Positions 45,463 to 55,889 of a stretch of DNA of 64,000 nt are shown here, piece after piece. Position numbers and translations under genes: made by a program. The first letter of the stretch is position 1; every line of letters starts with the position of its first letter. This DNA comes from Pseudocalidococcus azoricus BACA0444. Its GTDB lineage: Bacteria; Cyanobacteriota; Cyanobacteriia; Thermosynechococcales; Thermosynechococcaceae. The stretch spans positions 94,377-158,376 of the forward strand of contig NZ_JAVMIP010000005.1 of assembly GCF_031729055.1 (NCBI RefSeq), read 5' to 3'. The notes beneath the pieces were generated by a model, which saw only the letters and a list, made by a program, of their open reading frames with translations, was not told the origin of the DNA and did no database searches.

Positions 45463-46989
45463 CTAAGCCCCCACCGCCTCCTTGGCCGCGTAAAGCACTT
45501 CCACATTGATATGACTAATATTTCGCTCACGGGCAAATTTTTCGGTGTTGCGTTTCACCTTGCCGCGCACAAAGCCCGGAATTTTATTCAGTTCTGCCAG
45601 GCCATCGCTAGTCCAATTGAGATCCGAATCGGCTGAGATGCCCTTGTGAATCACTTCCTTGGTGTCGTGGCCGCCAAAGATTTCCAAGAGATGATCTTCC
45701 ATCCCCAAGGTAAAGGAGTTGTAGATTAAATCCACAATCTGATTACTGCCTTCGTAGCCGAGGAAAGGTTTGTAGCCAATCGGGAAGTTTTGAATGTGAA
45801 TCGGGGCGGCAATCACACCACAGGGGGTATCCAACCGTTTACCAACATGACGTTCCATCTGGGTGCCAAAAATCGCCGCCGGTTCAACCCGGGCAATGGC
45901 ATCTCCAATCGCCCCATGATCATCGGTAATAATCACTTCATCACAAAAGTCTTGCACCTGTTCCCGGAACCAATCCCCATCGTATTTGCAATAGGTTCCG
46001 GCCCAGACCACGTGAATGCCCATTTCCCGACTGAGGATTTTTGTAATCGCCGCGGCGTGGGTGTTATCACCAAAGACAACTGCCTTTTTACCGGTTAAGT
46101 TCTGACAGTCAATGGAGCGGGAAAACCAAGCGGCCTGGGAAACATGGAGAGTTTGGGACTGGATAAAGTCTTCGTAGTTAACGGTGGCTCCCTGCTGGTT
46201 GAGGAGGGTTTGAATTTGGCGAATACAGCGGGCCGTTTCCACCACCCCCATCGGCGTAATATCCACAAAGGGCTGATTAAATTCCTGTTCTAAATAGCGG
46301 GCTGCCAAGGGGCCAATTTCCCGATAAGGAACCAAGTTAAACCAGGCCTGGGGGAGAGTTTTGATGTCATTGACCGAAGCTCCATCCGGGATCACCGCGT
46401 TGATGGTAATCCCCAAGTCGGCCATCAGTTTCCGTAATTCCCGGACATCGTGCTGATTATGAAACCCAAGGGTAGTTGGCCCGAGGATATTCACGGAGGG
46501 TTCAGGGGTTTTGGCTGTAACGAGATCGCCATTTTTGCGGGCTTTGGCAATATAGAACTGAATAATTTGTTCCAGCGTCCGATCCGCGGCCTGGAGTTCA
46601 TTGACCCGGTAGTGATTGACATCAGCCAAAATGACATCGGAGACCGTAGTTTGGGAGGCCCGCTCGACAAAATTCTCTAAATCTTCCTGGAGGATGCTGG
46701 AGGTGCAGGTGGGGGTGAGGACAATTAAATCGGGGTGTTCTTCGCTATCTTTACGGGTGATGTTATCCACAACTTTTTCTTGGGAACCGCGGGAGAGGAC
46801 ATGGCGATCCACAACGCTGGTGGTGACTGGGGTAAAGTTTCGCTCCCGTTCCAGCATCGAGCGCATGACGTTGAAATAATCATCACCAATGGGGGCGTGC
46901 ATAATTCCGTGAACATTTTTGAAGGAACTCGCCACCCGCAATGTCCCAATATGGGCTGGGCCTGCATACATCCAATACGCCAACTTCAT
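45463..46989 (-). CDS. chlB: Light-independent protochlorophyllide reductase subunit B
   Basis: A 508-residue subunit of the dark-operative protochlorophyllide reductase (DPOR), which lets chlorophyll be made in the dark. The start [20 protein letters not shown] is typical, and [18 protein letters not shown] carries a cluster-region Cys. The tail shows [29 protein letters not shown]. With ChlN it forms the catalytic component, fed electrons by the ChlL Fe-protein. chlL and chlN are not in the window. A frame to 47028 is longer than the family and unlikely. Confidence 0.96.
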   Translation of the reverse strand: MKLAYWMYAGPAHIGTLRVASSFKNVHGIMHAPIGDDYFNVMRSMLERERNFTPVTTSVVDRHVLSRGSQEKVVDNITRKDSEEHPDLIVLTPTCTSSILQEDLENFVERASQTTVSDVILADVNHYRVNELQAADRTLEQIIQFYIAKARKNGDLVTAKTPEPSVNILGPTTLGFHNQHDVRELRKLMADLGITINAVIPDGASVNDIKTLPQAWFNLVPYREIGPLAARYLEQEFNQPFVDITPMGVVETARCIRQIQTLLNQQGATVNYEDFIQSQTLHVSQAAWFSRSIDCQNLTGKKAVVFGDNTHAAAITKILSREMGIHVVWAGTYCKYDGDWFREQVQDFCDEVIITDDHGAIGDAIARVEPAAIFGTQMERHVGKRLDTPCGVIAAPIHIQNFPIGYKPFLGYEGSNQIVDLIYNSFTLGMEDHLLEIFGGHDTKEVIHKGISADSDLNWTSDGLAELNKIPGFVRGKVKRNTEKFARERNISHINVEVLYAAKEAVGA

Positions 46990-47222
46990 CGCTGATGTCT
47001 CGCTTGCGATTAAACTACTTAAAACCATAACGGCTTTCGGGAATCAGACTGTCTCTCCTGCCGCGCCATGCAACAATACTTGATGATTGGCAATATCCCG
47101 TTACTTCGTGATTTGGGGGTTAATTTGGAGGGTAACCGGGGGGCGTGATGACAATAGTTTGGGTCTGCCAAGCTAACACAATCCCATCTACCAAAAGTTT
47201 GTAAAACTATGGCTAGGGTGAC

Positions 47223-47990
47223 ATGGATGATCAAGATCAATGGTTAGCTCTGAATATTGGGAATACTCATTATTATTGGGCCAGATTTCAAGGACAAAAG
47301 CTGATTAAAAGCTGGAAACAGCCCTATCCTATTACTGCTAGTTTTCAACAGTCCTACTTGCCAAATAGTGAACATCTTGCAGAATTTGAGTCATTGCCTT
47401 GGTTATGGTTAGCCAGTGTTGTGCCCCAAGAAACAGAAAAATGGTTAAATTATTCCCACTTAAAGTTGTTAAATCTCTCTGACGTTCCCCTTGCAAACTG
47501 TTATCCCAGCTTGGGAATTGATCGAGCCTTGGGGGCCTGGGGTGCGGGAGTCAAGTATGGCTGGCCGATTTTACTCATTGATGGCGGCACGGCTTTAACC
47601 CTGACGGGAGTAGATGCCCAGCGACAATTTCAGGGGGGAGTTATCTTACCAGGCCTGGGCTTAATGACCCAATCCTTAGCAACCCAAACAGCGGCCTTAA
47701 GGAATTTGAATTTTGATTGGCAAACCCTTCCTCCCTTGTGGGGAAATGATACTCCCAGTGCGATCCAATCTGGAATTTTCTGGACTGTTTTAGGAGGTTT
47801 AGATTTGTTTATTCAAGATTGGCTAAAAACATATCCAACCAGTCAGATTATCTTCACAGGGGGGGATGGAGAATTCTTAAAATCCGGGTTATTGAAATGG
47901 CAACCCCAGTATCTTGATTTACCCTGTCACCTGGATCCCAATGTGATTTTTTTAGGCATAGCGGCAATTCGCCAGAAAAATAGATATTAA
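47223..47990 (+). CDS. coaX: Type III pantothenate kinase
   Basis: A 255-residue kinase that phosphorylates pantothenate, the first step of coenzyme A synthesis. It has the ASKHA-fold markers of CoaX: LALNIGNTHYYWARF (phosphate 1), LGIDRALGAWGAG and LLIDGGTALTLTGVD (phosphate 2/adenosine region), then FTGGDGEFLKSGLL. Type III enzymes are insensitive to CoA feedback. Length is normal. It diverges from chlB across about 230 bp and has no pathway neighbours. Confidence 0.93.
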   Translation: MDDQDQWLALNIGNTHYYWARFQGQKLIKSWKQPYPITASFQQSYLPNSEHLAEFESLPWLWLASVVPQETEKWLNYSHLKLLNLSDVPLANCYPSLGIDRALGAWGAGVKYGWPILLIDGGTALTLTGVDAQRQFQGGVILPGLGLMTQSLATQTAALRNLNFDWQTLPPLWGNDTPSAIQSGIFWTVLGGLDLFIQDWLKTYPTSQIIFTGGDGEFLKSGLLKWQPQYLDLPCHLDPNVIFLGIAAIRQKNRY

Positions 47991-48266
47991 AGTTAACAGT
48001 CTTGATTTATTGCTTAATTTAATCCTGACCCGGCCTGTGTGATCAAACTTAACCGGATTATCAGTCTTTGAGCACTAGGATTTGATTTGGAATTTCTAAC
48101 TGAATTGCAGGGCCTAAATTCCCACAGATTGCACTGATAGCCATCCCCTTCGCTCCAGATGGGGAAAACCGCCATGATCGATTTTTTGACCCTCGCCATA
48201 TAGCATAGAAACAGGATTTATTGATCACCTAATCCGCCTTGACCTAATTCTTGGTTGTGCTTTTCG

Positions 48267-49718
48267 ATGGCATTGCAGCTATATAACACGCTCACGCGGC
48301 AACTTCAGCCCTTCCACTCCCTCCAACCCGGCCGGGTAACGATCTATGCCTGTGGAGTGACTGTTTATGATTACTGCCATTTGGGTCATGCCCGCTCCTA
48401 CCTGGCCTGGGATATTCTCCGGCGATATTTAGAGTTCTTAGGCTATGGCGTTACCTATGTGCAAAACTTTACCGATATTGATGACAAAATTATCAAACGG
48501 GCCCAACAAGAACAAACAACGGTGACTGAAATTGTCCAGCGATATATCCAGGCCTACCACACCGACATGGCCCGCCTCAATATTCGCCCCGCCGATCACT
48601 ATCCCCAGGCCACTGCGGTCATGCCGAAAATTATTGAGTTAATTCAGGAGCTTGTGGCCCAAGGTTATGCCTATCCAGTCCAGGGGGATGTCTATTATGC
48701 AGTCGAGAAATTTCCCAGCTATGGCCAACTCTCCGGGCGGCATCTAGAACAAATGAGTGCGGGGGCCAGTGGGCGGGTTGATGAGATGGAGCAAAAAAAA
48801 CACCACCCCTTAGATTTTGCCCTGTGGAAAGCCGCCAAACCCGAAGAAATGACGGTCTATGACCCTTGGGATTCTCCTTGGGGACTGGGGCGGCCAGGGT
48901 GGCACATTGAATGTTCGGCGATGGTGCATCAGGCCTTTGGTGGCACGATTGATATTCATGCCGGCGGGATGGACTTGATTTTCCCCCACCACGAAAATGA
49001 AATTGCCCAATCGGAAGCAGCGACTCAGGCCCGGTTGGCTAATTACTGGCTCCATAACGGCTTTGTGACGATCAACACCGAGAAAATGTCTAAATCTCTG
49101 GGGAACTTCACTACGATCCGCTCTCTGCTGGACTCTGGCATTGATCCGATGGCTGTGCGGTTGTTAATGCTCCAGGCTCAGTATCGCAAACCCCTAGATT
49201 TCACCCCCCTGGCCCTAAAAGCGGCTACCCACGGCTGGCAAACCTTAAAAGAGGGCCTGGAATTTGGCTGGATCCATGCGGATTTATTGGCCGATTTAGA
49301 CCCGTTACCCATTGACCCTCAGCACCAAGCCGCATTCCAGGCCAGTATGGATGATGACCTGAACACTCCGGCGGCCCTGGCCATCTTGTTTGATTTAGCT
49401 AAAAATCTCCAAGGCCAACATAACCAAATTCGCCACACCGGCTCCAGCGATCAACCCCTTACCCACCTTTGGCAACAATGGCACAGCCTAGTGAAATTAG
49501 CGGCAATCCTGGGCCTGGAGGTAACCCCCAACAGTGCCGAACCTGAACCAGAGCCAATAATCACTGATGCCGAAATTGAAACCCTGATTCATCAACGCCA
49601 ACAAGCCAAACAAGGTCGGAATTTTGCTGAGTCGGATCGGATTCGGGACTACTTGGCCACCTTAGGAATTAAATTAATTGATCAAAAAGGCGGGGAAACC
49701 CGTTGGCTCCGTTCATAG
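48267..49718 (+). CDS. cysS: Cysteinyl-tRNA synthetase
   Basis: A 483-residue class I synthetase. HIGH motif: HLGH in YDYCHLGHARSYLAWDILRRYL. Zinc and substrate residues are in YACGVTVYDYC, WHIECSAM and GGMDLIFPHHENEIAQSEA. KMSKS motif: KMSKSLGNF. The C-terminal anticodon-binding part ends in LGIKLIDQKGGETRW. The ATG at 48267 fits the usual MALQLYNTLTRQ start. It is co-directional with the D27-like gene 105 bp downstream. Confidence 0.97.
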   Translation: MALQLYNTLTRQLQPFHSLQPGRVTIYACGVTVYDYCHLGHARSYLAWDILRRYLEFLGYGVTYVQNFTDIDDKIIKRAQQEQTTVTEIVQRYIQAYHTDMARLNIRPADHYPQATAVMPKIIELIQELVAQGYAYPVQGDVYYAVEKFPSYGQLSGRHLEQMSAGASGRVDEMEQKKHHPLDFALWKAAKPEEMTVYDPWDSPWGLGRPGWHIECSAMVHQAFGGTIDIHAGGMDLIFPHHENEIAQSEAATQARLANYWLHNGFVTINTEKMSKSLGNFTTIRSLLDSGIDPMAVRLLMLQAQYRKPLDFTPLALKAATHGWQTLKEGLEFGWIHADLLADLDPLPIDPQHQAAFQASMDDDLNTPAALAILFDLAKNLQGQHNQIRHTGSSDQPLTHLWQQWHSLVKLAAILGLEVTPNSAEPEPEPIITDAEIETLIHQRQQAKQGRNFAESDRIRDYLATLGIKLIDQKGGETRWLRS

Positions 49719-49823
49719 TTGGGGTGGGTTTTAGGGGCATTGGGAATAAACGTTAGGATGAATAGGTAGAGTCTCCTGCCTAATCGAGAATATTGCTATT
49801 TATCACCCTGCTCGAAATCTACC

Positions 49824-50468
49824 TTGAAAAAGCTTGCTCAACCGGCTGCCATTTATACCGATAATGTCTTTGATCGGCTGGCCCTTGGTTTAATCAACCG
49901 TAAAATTGCCCAGGCCTTGGGTCTTACTCCACCTCCCCCGACCTATGCTAACTTTGTCTGGTTATCCCAACAGGTGATGCAGGGACGGACGGCCCAGGAA
50001 CAACAAGCTCTGATTGCCAAAGTTCTTGCCTCTGTCATTCCCCGTTGGGTACTTGGGGGGATTCGGACAATATTCTCGCCAGCCCCACTCGTCTGTGAAC
50101 TCAATGCCTGGTTTGCGACCCGTCTCTTTCAATGGCTGGTTGGCCCCTGTGAATGGCAAGCGACCCTTGTGGCTGGGCCGGATCAGGCATTTCGTTGGCA
50201 AAGAAGCCGCGTCCAAATTAAGAAATGTCGCTATCTCGAAGAAAGTGGCTGTGTGGGGATGTGTGTGAATCTGTGTAAATTGCCGACCCAAAAATTTTTT
50301 ACAGAACAGTTTGGGATTCCCCTGACGATGAGCCCAGATTTTGAGGATTTAAGTTGTGCCATGGTCTTTGGTCAGATGCCCCTCCCTTTTAATGAGGAAG
50401 AAGCCGCCCAGCAGCCCTGTCTTCACAGCGATCCCAAGCAAGCTCCCTTACCCTGTCCAAAGTTATAG
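49824..50468 (+). CDS. D27-like (DUF4033) beta-carotene isomerase family protein
   Basis: A 214-residue protein whose C-terminal half is the DUF4033 domain of the plant carotenoid isomerase DWARF27. The Cys-rich core reads KKCRYLEESGCVGMCVNLCKLP followed by TEQFGIPLTMSPDFEDLSCAMVFGQMP, with four Cys in the first block and one in the second, likely iron ligands. Plant D27 turns all-trans into 9-cis beta-carotene for strigolactone synthesis; the cyanobacterial role is not established here. The start at 49824 is TTG; no better start was seen. A related carotenoid or retinal function is inference. Confidence 0.8.
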   Translation: MKKLAQPAAIYTDNVFDRLALGLINRKIAQALGLTPPPPTYANFVWLSQQVMQGRTAQEQQALIAKVLASVIPRWVLGGIRTIFSPAPLVCELNAWFATRLFQWLVGPCEWQATLVAGPDQAFRWQRSRVQIKKCRYLEESGCVGMCVNLCKLPTQKFFTEQFGIPLTMSPDFEDLSCAMVFGQMPLPFNEEEAAQQPCLHSDPKQAPLPCPKL

Positions 50469-50510
50469 ATTGTTCTATTTAGCAAATACTTTTGCTGTCG
50501 AAATTTAGAC

Positions 50511-51695
50511 CTAACGATCCACAGACCCCATAATCACATCAATACTGCCCAAAATAGCGACAATATCTGCAACCTTGGTTCCTTTGACGAGTTGGGGCAA
50601 AACCTGTAAATTATTGAAATCGGGCGGACGAATCTTCCAGCGCCATGGGAAGACATTATCATCGCCAATCAAATAAATCCCTAGCTCCCCTTTGCCCGAT
50701 TCAACCCGGACATAATGCTCACCTTTGGGGATTTTGAAGGTAGGAGCCAGCTTCTTACCCATGTATTGATAGTCAAAGCCATTCCATTCCGATTTTGCCC
50801 CTTCCACCATCCGTTTGGCTTCGAGGTTTTCGTAGGGGCCGCCAGGAAGTCCTTTGAGGGCCTGGAGAATGATTTTGGTGGATTCCCGCATTTCCCGGAT
50901 CCGCACTAGGTAACGGGCAATACAATCCCCATCCGGTTCTGTGACAACCTCCCAATCAAAGTCGTCATAGCATTCATAGTGATCAACCCGGCGCAGATCC
51001 CAGTTCACCCCGGAACCGCGCAACATTGGCCCCGAGAGTCCCCAGTTAATCGCTTCCTCACGGGTAATTGTCCCCATGCCTTGGAGGCGGCGGATAAAGA
51101 TCGGGTTGTTGGTAATCAGACGCTCGTATTCATCAACTTTGGGGAGGAAATAGTCACAGAAGTCTTGGCATTTGGTTACCCAACCATAGGTGAGGTCGGC
51201 CGCCACCCCCCCCATGCGGAAATAGTTGTTATTGATAAATCGCATCCCAGTGGCTGCTTCAAACAGGTCGTAAATGAGTTCCCGTTCCCGGAAAATATAG
51301 AAGAAAGGAGTTTGCGCGCCCACATCCGCTAAGAATGGCCCCAGCCAGAGGAGGTGATTGGCAATCCGGTTTAGTTCCAGCATGATCACCCGGATATAGC
51401 TGGCCCGCTTGGGGACGGCAATATTAGCCAATTTTTCTGGGGCATTAACGGTAATGGCTTCGTTGAACATCCCGGCCGCATAATCCCAGCGACTGACGTA
51501 GGGGATAAACATGATATTGGTGCGGTTTTCGGCAATTTTTTCCATGCCCCGATGGAGATAGCCAATCACCGGCTCGCAGTCCACCACATTTTCCCCATCC
51601 AAAGTCACCATTAGCCGCAACACCCCGTGCATGGACGGGTGATGGGGGCCCATATTAATGAGCATTGGTTCTGTGCGAGTCTCAAGGGTAGGCAT
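50511..51695 (-). CDS. ndhH: NAD(P)H-quinone oxidoreductase subunit H
   Basis: A 394-residue subunit of the NDH-1 complex, in the peripheral arm next to the quinone-binding site, used in respiration and cyclic electron flow. The family opening [47 protein letters not shown] is intact, and the end [18 protein letters not shown] is typical of the 49-kDa/NdhH type. Length normal. Other ndh genes are not in the window, as is common for ndhH in cyanobacteria. Confidence 0.97.
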   Translation of the reverse strand: MPTLETRTEPMLINMGPHHPSMHGVLRLMVTLDGENVVDCEPVIGYLHRGMEKIAENRTNIMFIPYVSRWDYAAGMFNEAITVNAPEKLANIAVPKRASYIRVIMLELNRIANHLLWLGPFLADVGAQTPFFYIFRERELIYDLFEAATGMRFINNNYFRMGGVAADLTYGWVTKCQDFCDYFLPKVDEYERLITNNPIFIRRLQGMGTITREEAINWGLSGPMLRGSGVNWDLRRVDHYECYDDFDWEVVTEPDGDCIARYLVRIREMRESTKIILQALKGLPGGPYENLEAKRMVEGAKSEWNGFDYQYMGKKLAPTFKIPKGEHYVRVESGKGELGIYLIGDDNVFPWRWKIRPPDFNNLQVLPQLVKGTKVADIVAILGSIDVIMGSVDR

Positions 51696-51832
51696 AGGAA
51701 CGCGCGACCAAGAAAGTTAATTTACACCTCTACATAGTACAGCCAGGCCTGGAGATTGGGCCTTTTCAGAGCATTGTGAACCTTTCAAAAATTTGATTTG
51801 AATGATTGGTTAACCCTATGGAAAGAAGACTA

Positions 51833-52339
51833 CTAGCCAAGGGAGTCATCCACAGCCTCTGTTTGGCTCAGCCGATTCCGGGCCGTTTCCTTAAATCCCG
51901 TTACAGGACGATGGGCGGTTGCCTTGGCCAGGCCAAAAATCGGCATATTCACATAGATTGCTTCGGCTTGCTCCGGTTGGATGCAATAGGTTTCATGCCA
52001 AATGCCCACACTGCCATCACGACCAATATTGCGATTAAAATTCTGCCAGGCCTGGAGGTGCGGATCATCCCTATTGCGGGCAAACTGCTCCAGATGCTCA
52101 AAGGAACGCCAATAGGAAACTAAAACAATTTCTAGGGGAAACAGCCGAAAAAAAGACTCTTGGCCTAAAAAGCCTTTCTCCGGAAACTGATCTAAAACCT
52201 TTAACATCGGCCCCATCGCCCTGGCTGTCGGAATCCACTTGGAAAAGGCCCAAAACCGATTCACCCGCATCCCAATTAGGAAAACGACAACGCCCTGCTG
52301 GGTATCCGCTGTAAATCGTCCCGGAATGACTGCTGACAT
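51833..52339 (-). CDS. DUF4188 domain protein (monooxygenase-like)
   Basis: A 168-residue protein matching DUF4188: VVVFLIGMRVNRFWAFSKWIPTARAMGPMLKVL, then GFLGQESFFRLFPLEIVLVSYWRSFEHLEQFAR and GIWHETYCIQP. The family resembles ferredoxin-like monooxygenases with no cofactor site that can be read directly. It ends the same-strand group PGM-like gene, dihydroorotase-like gene, DUF4188 gene (13 bp after the dihydroorotase-like stop), so the three are probably co-transcribed. Substrate unknown. Confidence 0.75.
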   Translation of the reverse strand: MSAVIPGRFTADTQQGVVVFLIGMRVNRFWAFSKWIPTARAMGPMLKVLDQFPEKGFLGQESFFRLFPLEIVLVSYWRSFEHLEQFARNRDDPHLQAWQNFNRNIGRDGSVGIWHETYCIQPEQAEAIYVNMPIFGLAKATAHRPVTGFKETARNRLSQTEAVDDSLG

Positions 52340-52352
52340 AAAATAGAACGCC

Positions 52353-53630
52353 TCAAAAATGATGTGACCACTGCCTAATCACTCGGCCCGAAATGGTTTG
52401 CCCAGTATAGGAGGTATTTTGAGAACGGGAAAAAAGGGTTTCTGGGGTGACAGTCCAGGCCTGGTTTGGATCAAATAAAATCCATTCCTGTTGATTGACC
52501 TGTCTCAAGCTGGGTGGTGATTGCTGGAGAATTTCGGCCGGTTTTTGACTTAGGGCGCGCCATAATTCCAACGCTGTGAGTTTCTCAGTCACGACTAATT
52601 CTTGCCACAACAACGGTAATGCCAACTCCAGGCCAATGGCTCCCGGTAAAGCTTCAGCAAAGGAAATCACTTTTTCTTCATAGGTACGCGGGCGATGATC
52701 TACGGCAATGGCGTTAATCACACCTGACTTAATTCCTGCAATCAGCGCAGTTTGATCCTCCGGTGTGCCAAGGGGTGGTTCGAGTCTTAAATTGGGGTCG
52801 TAACTAGTGAGGTCGTTGGTATTTTTCAGTAAATGTAACCAGGAAACACTAGACGTTATGAGAGCAGCTTGATGGTAATAGCTTTCTAAAAGTTCAACAC
52901 TCCGGGCTGTGGAAACTCGCATCACATGCAGTGGTTGGGGCAGTTCTCGACTCAGTTCTAAAATGCTAGTTAATGCTGTTGTTTCAGCACTCACGGGTTG
53001 CTCAATCAGGCCCAGAGCTAAAGCAATCTCACTTTCCCGGACTACACCGCGACCGGCTAATTCGAGATTTTGAGGCCACAGGGCAATGGGTAAGTGGGTC
53101 GCTTGCAAATATTCCAAACTGCGGCGAATCACCCCCAAATTTCCCAGGGGCCGACTATCACTAAAACCAATCACCCCGGCCTGGGCTAGTTCATAGAGTT
53201 CGGTGAGTTTTTCGCCCTTGGCTGCCTGAGTAATCGCGCCCCAAAAGTGCAGTTGGACGGGTGAATTAGGGGGAATCTTGGCCTGGAGTTGAGACAAAAC
53301 CGCGGCATGATCTAAGACTGGATTCGTCAACGGCAGCAACGCGACGCGACAAAATCCCCCGGCCTGAGCCGCTTGGATCAAGGACTCTAGGGTTTCCCGT
53401 TGTTCATACCCCGGTTCACCGCCTTGACTATATAAATCCACCAGGCCTGGGGCCAAAATTAATCCCGCACCCGACTGCCTGGGAATTTCTGCCGCGACTG
53501 AAGATAAATCCCGCTCAATTGCCCGAATTTGACCCTGTTCAATCCAAACATCGCCGCAAAAATCCCACTGCTGAGTTGGATCAATAATCCGTACCCCTTG
53601 CAGCACATAGGATTCAGGTAAGTCTCTCAT
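52353..53630 (-). CDS. Dihydroorotase-like protein lacking metal-binding residues (PyrC' type)
   Basis: A 425-residue amidohydrolase-fold protein. APGLVDLYSQGGEPGYEQRE aligns with the dihydroorotase segment that normally carries the HxH metal ligands, but no His is present. Further on LHVMRVSTARS replaces the usual His-x-His-containing strand, and AVDHRPRTYEEK keeps an Asp-His but not the usual Ala-Pro-His. It thus keeps the fold and loses most of the zinc site, like the non-catalytic PyrC' partners of aspartate transcarbamoylase. An active dihydroorotase must be elsewhere. Its ATG abuts the stop of the upstream phosphatase gene with no gap. Confidence 0.85.
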   Translation of the reverse strand: MRDLPESYVLQGVRIIDPTQQWDFCGDVWIEQGQIRAIERDLSSVAAEIPRQSGAGLILAPGLVDLYSQGGEPGYEQRETLESLIQAAQAGGFCRVALLPLTNPVLDHAAVLSQLQAKIPPNSPVQLHFWGAITQAAKGEKLTELYELAQAGVIGFSDSRPLGNLGVIRRSLEYLQATHLPIALWPQNLELAGRGVVRESEIALALGLIEQPVSAETTALTSILELSRELPQPLHVMRVSTARSVELLESYYHQAALITSSVSWLHLLKNTNDLTSYDPNLRLEPPLGTPEDQTALIAGIKSGVINAIAVDHRPRTYEEKVISFAEALPGAIGLELALPLLWQELVVTEKLTALELWRALSQKPAEILQQSPPSLRQVNQQEWILFDPNQAWTVTPETLFSRSQNTSYTGQTISGRVIRQWSHHF

Positions 53631-54977
53631 CTACAATGCTCCGGCCGCGGTTCGATCCAATACGCCTCCCAAGTGGGTCGTAATATTCATGGCCTGTAGC
53701 CGTGGTGTTCCCCCATCAAGAGGATAGTCAATCACGCTCACCGCCCCATTCCCCTGCTTGAACTGCCAAAACTCCTCCGGCCCCAGGCCTGCCACATGAC
53801 AGAGAATCACCTTATTGATTGCATCATGGGCCACGACTAACCCGACAATTGGTTTGGTGTAATTAGGATTATTTTTAGCCGTCTCGATGATTTGATCCCA
53901 GGCCTGGATTGCCCGATCCCAGACTTGCTGGAGATTTTCACCCGCAGGCATTTGTACTTCGTGGGGAACGGTTCGCCAGCGTTCAATTTCGCCCGGATAT
54001 TCGGCTTCTACTTCTGGTTCAAGTTTTCCTTCCCAGGCCCCGTGGCTAATTTCGGCCAGTTCTGGTTCTAGGCCCAATTCAATCTGGGGATGAAACTGCA
54101 AAATCGCTTCGGCCGTGGCTTTGGGACGTAGGAGCGGGCTGGTAATCGCAAACTGCAACGGGACATTTTCGAGAAATTTGGCAACTTTGGCTCCTTGTTC
54201 TCGGCCGGTGGCATTGAGCGGCACATCAATTTGACCTTGAAACTTACCCTGACGATTCCAATCGGTTTCCCCGTGGCGCACCAGCAACAGGCGTAAGGTT
54301 TTTTCTTTAAAGCGCGGGGTGGGAAAAGGATCGCCGAGATGACTGGTGAGATTAAACCCTTCCAGTTGTGCCGGTTCCCCCCAGTCCCCCGGAAAATTCA
54401 AGACGTTAATGGCACAGTTGGCCTGTTGCAGTCGGATATAGCCTTCCAAGCCCATGCCCAAGGCGGTACAAATCAAGGCCCGGTTAATCCCACTGTGACC
54501 CACCAATAAAATTGTTTGATCCTGATGCTTGTCTAAGATAAATTGCCAAAAAGCCTGGGCCTGGACAAATAAATCTCGCAATGGATAGACCGTTTTAGTG
54601 CCCTCGGGGGTTTCATAGTCCATCCGTAAATCTTGGGGGCTGCTGTGCCAATGCTGGTAGGCTTCCGGGTATTTTTCCTTGACTTCCTCGAACTTCAGCG
54701 TTTCCCAGGCCGGCAAGAAAATTTCTTTGAGTAGGTCTGTTTTTTCCGGCGGACTAACTTGTAATTGATAGGAGATTTCCAGAGCGGTTTCATAGGCGCG
54801 GCGTAGGGGACTGCTATAGAACTGGTCAAAATTAATTCCCTTCAGGGCCTGGCCGACTTGTTTGGCTCCAGCAATCCCTTTTCCCGTCAAAGTCGAGGCA
54901 TCCCCGTGCCCCTGCACCCGGCCCTGCACATTAAATGTACTTTCCCCATGCCGGACAATTACTACTTTGGTCGCCAA
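53631..54977 (-). CDS. Two-domain histidine phosphatase (phosphoglycerate mutase-like)
   Basis: A 448-residue protein with two histidine-phosphatase domains: the first has VVIVRHGESTFN near residue 4, the second LLLVRHGETDWN near residue 229. Each has the catalytic RHG motif and a later His (LLVGHSGINRAL; VVAHDAINKVI), so both could be active. Cyanobacteria often have this tandem form, annotated as phosphoglycerate mutase, although the specificity is uncertain. A TTG at 54977 has a strong ribosome site (GGGGAGG 8 bases upstream); an ATG at 55013 is the alternative start. It is followed without gap by the dihydroorotase-like gene. Confidence 0.88.
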   Translation of the reverse strand: MATKVVIVRHGESTFNVQGRVQGHGDASTLTGKGIAGAKQVGQALKGINFDQFYSSPLRRAYETALEISYQLQVSPPEKTDLLKEIFLPAWETLKFEEVKEKYPEAYQHWHSSPQDLRMDYETPEGTKTVYPLRDLFVQAQAFWQFILDKHQDQTILLVGHSGINRALICTALGMGLEGYIRLQQANCAINVLNFPGDWGEPAQLEGFNLTSHLGDPFPTPRFKEKTLRLLLVRHGETDWNRQGKFQGQIDVPLNATGREQGAKVAKFLENVPLQFAITSPLLRPKATAEAILQFHPQIELGLEPELAEISHGAWEGKLEPEVEAEYPGEIERWRTVPHEVQMPAGENLQQVWDRAIQAWDQIIETAKNNPNYTKPIVGLVVAHDAINKVILCHVAGLGPEEFWQFKQGNGAVSVIDYPLDGGTPRLQAMNITTHLGGVLDRTAAGAL

Positions 54978-55233
54978 GCCACTAACCTCCCCGAAGGACA
55001 GCCCCCAGGCCATGATTTAATCCCCCGCAATTTTACCCTGATTCCTTAAACTTGGAGCACAACCGTACCACCCCCTGAATCCTCATCTATGGTTGCAATA
55101 GGCTGTCTAGTTCGGGCCTAAATTCGTAGGGTCAGGACTCGTGAATCAGTTTGCAATCCGCACGCCCCAGTTTTGTTACTTTTCTTAGGATTTGTTAGAT
55201 TAAAATTATAAATCTTTAGGATTCTTAATACTT

Positions 55234-55767
55234 ATGAATATTTCGCAACAGTTAGGACGGTGGTCAGTCGCGCTCCTGCAAACTCGGTTTACCCCTAGCT
55301 ATGGCTCTCAAGCGGGTTGGACTATTTTACGGATCGTGGCGGGCCTGGTGATGATCCACAATGGCCTGGATAAATTGGCTGATATTGAGAGCTTTTCGGC
55401 GGCCTATGTAGAAGTGATCGGCTTACCGTTCCCAATTTTCTTTAGCTATGTGGCAGCCTTGACGGAATTGCTTGCGGCCCCATTGTTAGCCCTCGGATTT
55501 TTAGCCCGACCAGCGGCCCTGGGATTATTCAGTACGATGCTGGTGGCCATGTATCACCATGTTTTAGTTGCAGGGTTCAGTATTCCCTACTTGGAACTGT
55601 CCATGCTCTACGCGGCGGTCTTCCTTTTCTTCCTGCTCAATGGGGCCGGTTTGTTTTCTGTTGACGCGTTTTTGGCTGGGAAGTTCAGTAGCTTTATGGC
55701 TGGACAATCTCAGGATGTTCCTCAGGCCGAACCAGTTGCCTTAGCTGAACAAAGCCGGACGATTTAA
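55234..55767 (+). CDS. DoxX family membrane protein
   Basis: A 177-residue membrane protein with four predicted helices (about 27-46, 65-88, 92-112 and 117-140). The block GWTILRIVAGLVMIHNGLDKL and VAALTELLAAPLLALGFLARPAALGL are DoxX markers. DoxX-like proteins are small quinone-linked or redox-associated membrane proteins; the exact role is unknown. It has no same-strand neighbour. A palindrome CCCAGGCCTGGG then GTTTTT lies at 55828-55845, a weak terminator candidate. Confidence 0.83.
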   Translation: MNISQQLGRWSVALLQTRFTPSYGSQAGWTILRIVAGLVMIHNGLDKLADIESFSAAYVEVIGLPFPIFFSYVAALTELLAAPLLALGFLARPAALGLFSTMLVAMYHHVLVAGFSIPYLELSMLYAAVFLFFLLNGAGLFSVDAFLAGKFSSFMAGQSQDVPQAEPVALAEQSRTI

Positions 55768-55889
55768 CCCATCTGGGGTATTGAGCACAAAACTGCTTCC
55801 ATGGCCGACCATAAAATCAAACCCGATCCCAGGCCTGGGGTTTTTAGCCCTTTTCCAACGTTCTGAACAGGATTCATGACTAGGGTTAA

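Noticed and set aside
48014..48199. 61-codon minus frame between coaX and cysS
   Set aside because: No ribosome site, no similarity, and composition of non-coding DNA. The gap shows nothing else.
55828..55845. CCCAGGCCTGGG followed by GTTTTT as a terminator of doxX
   Set aside because: The palindrome is the common genome word and allows only a 4-bp stem with a 4-base loop; too weak to call.
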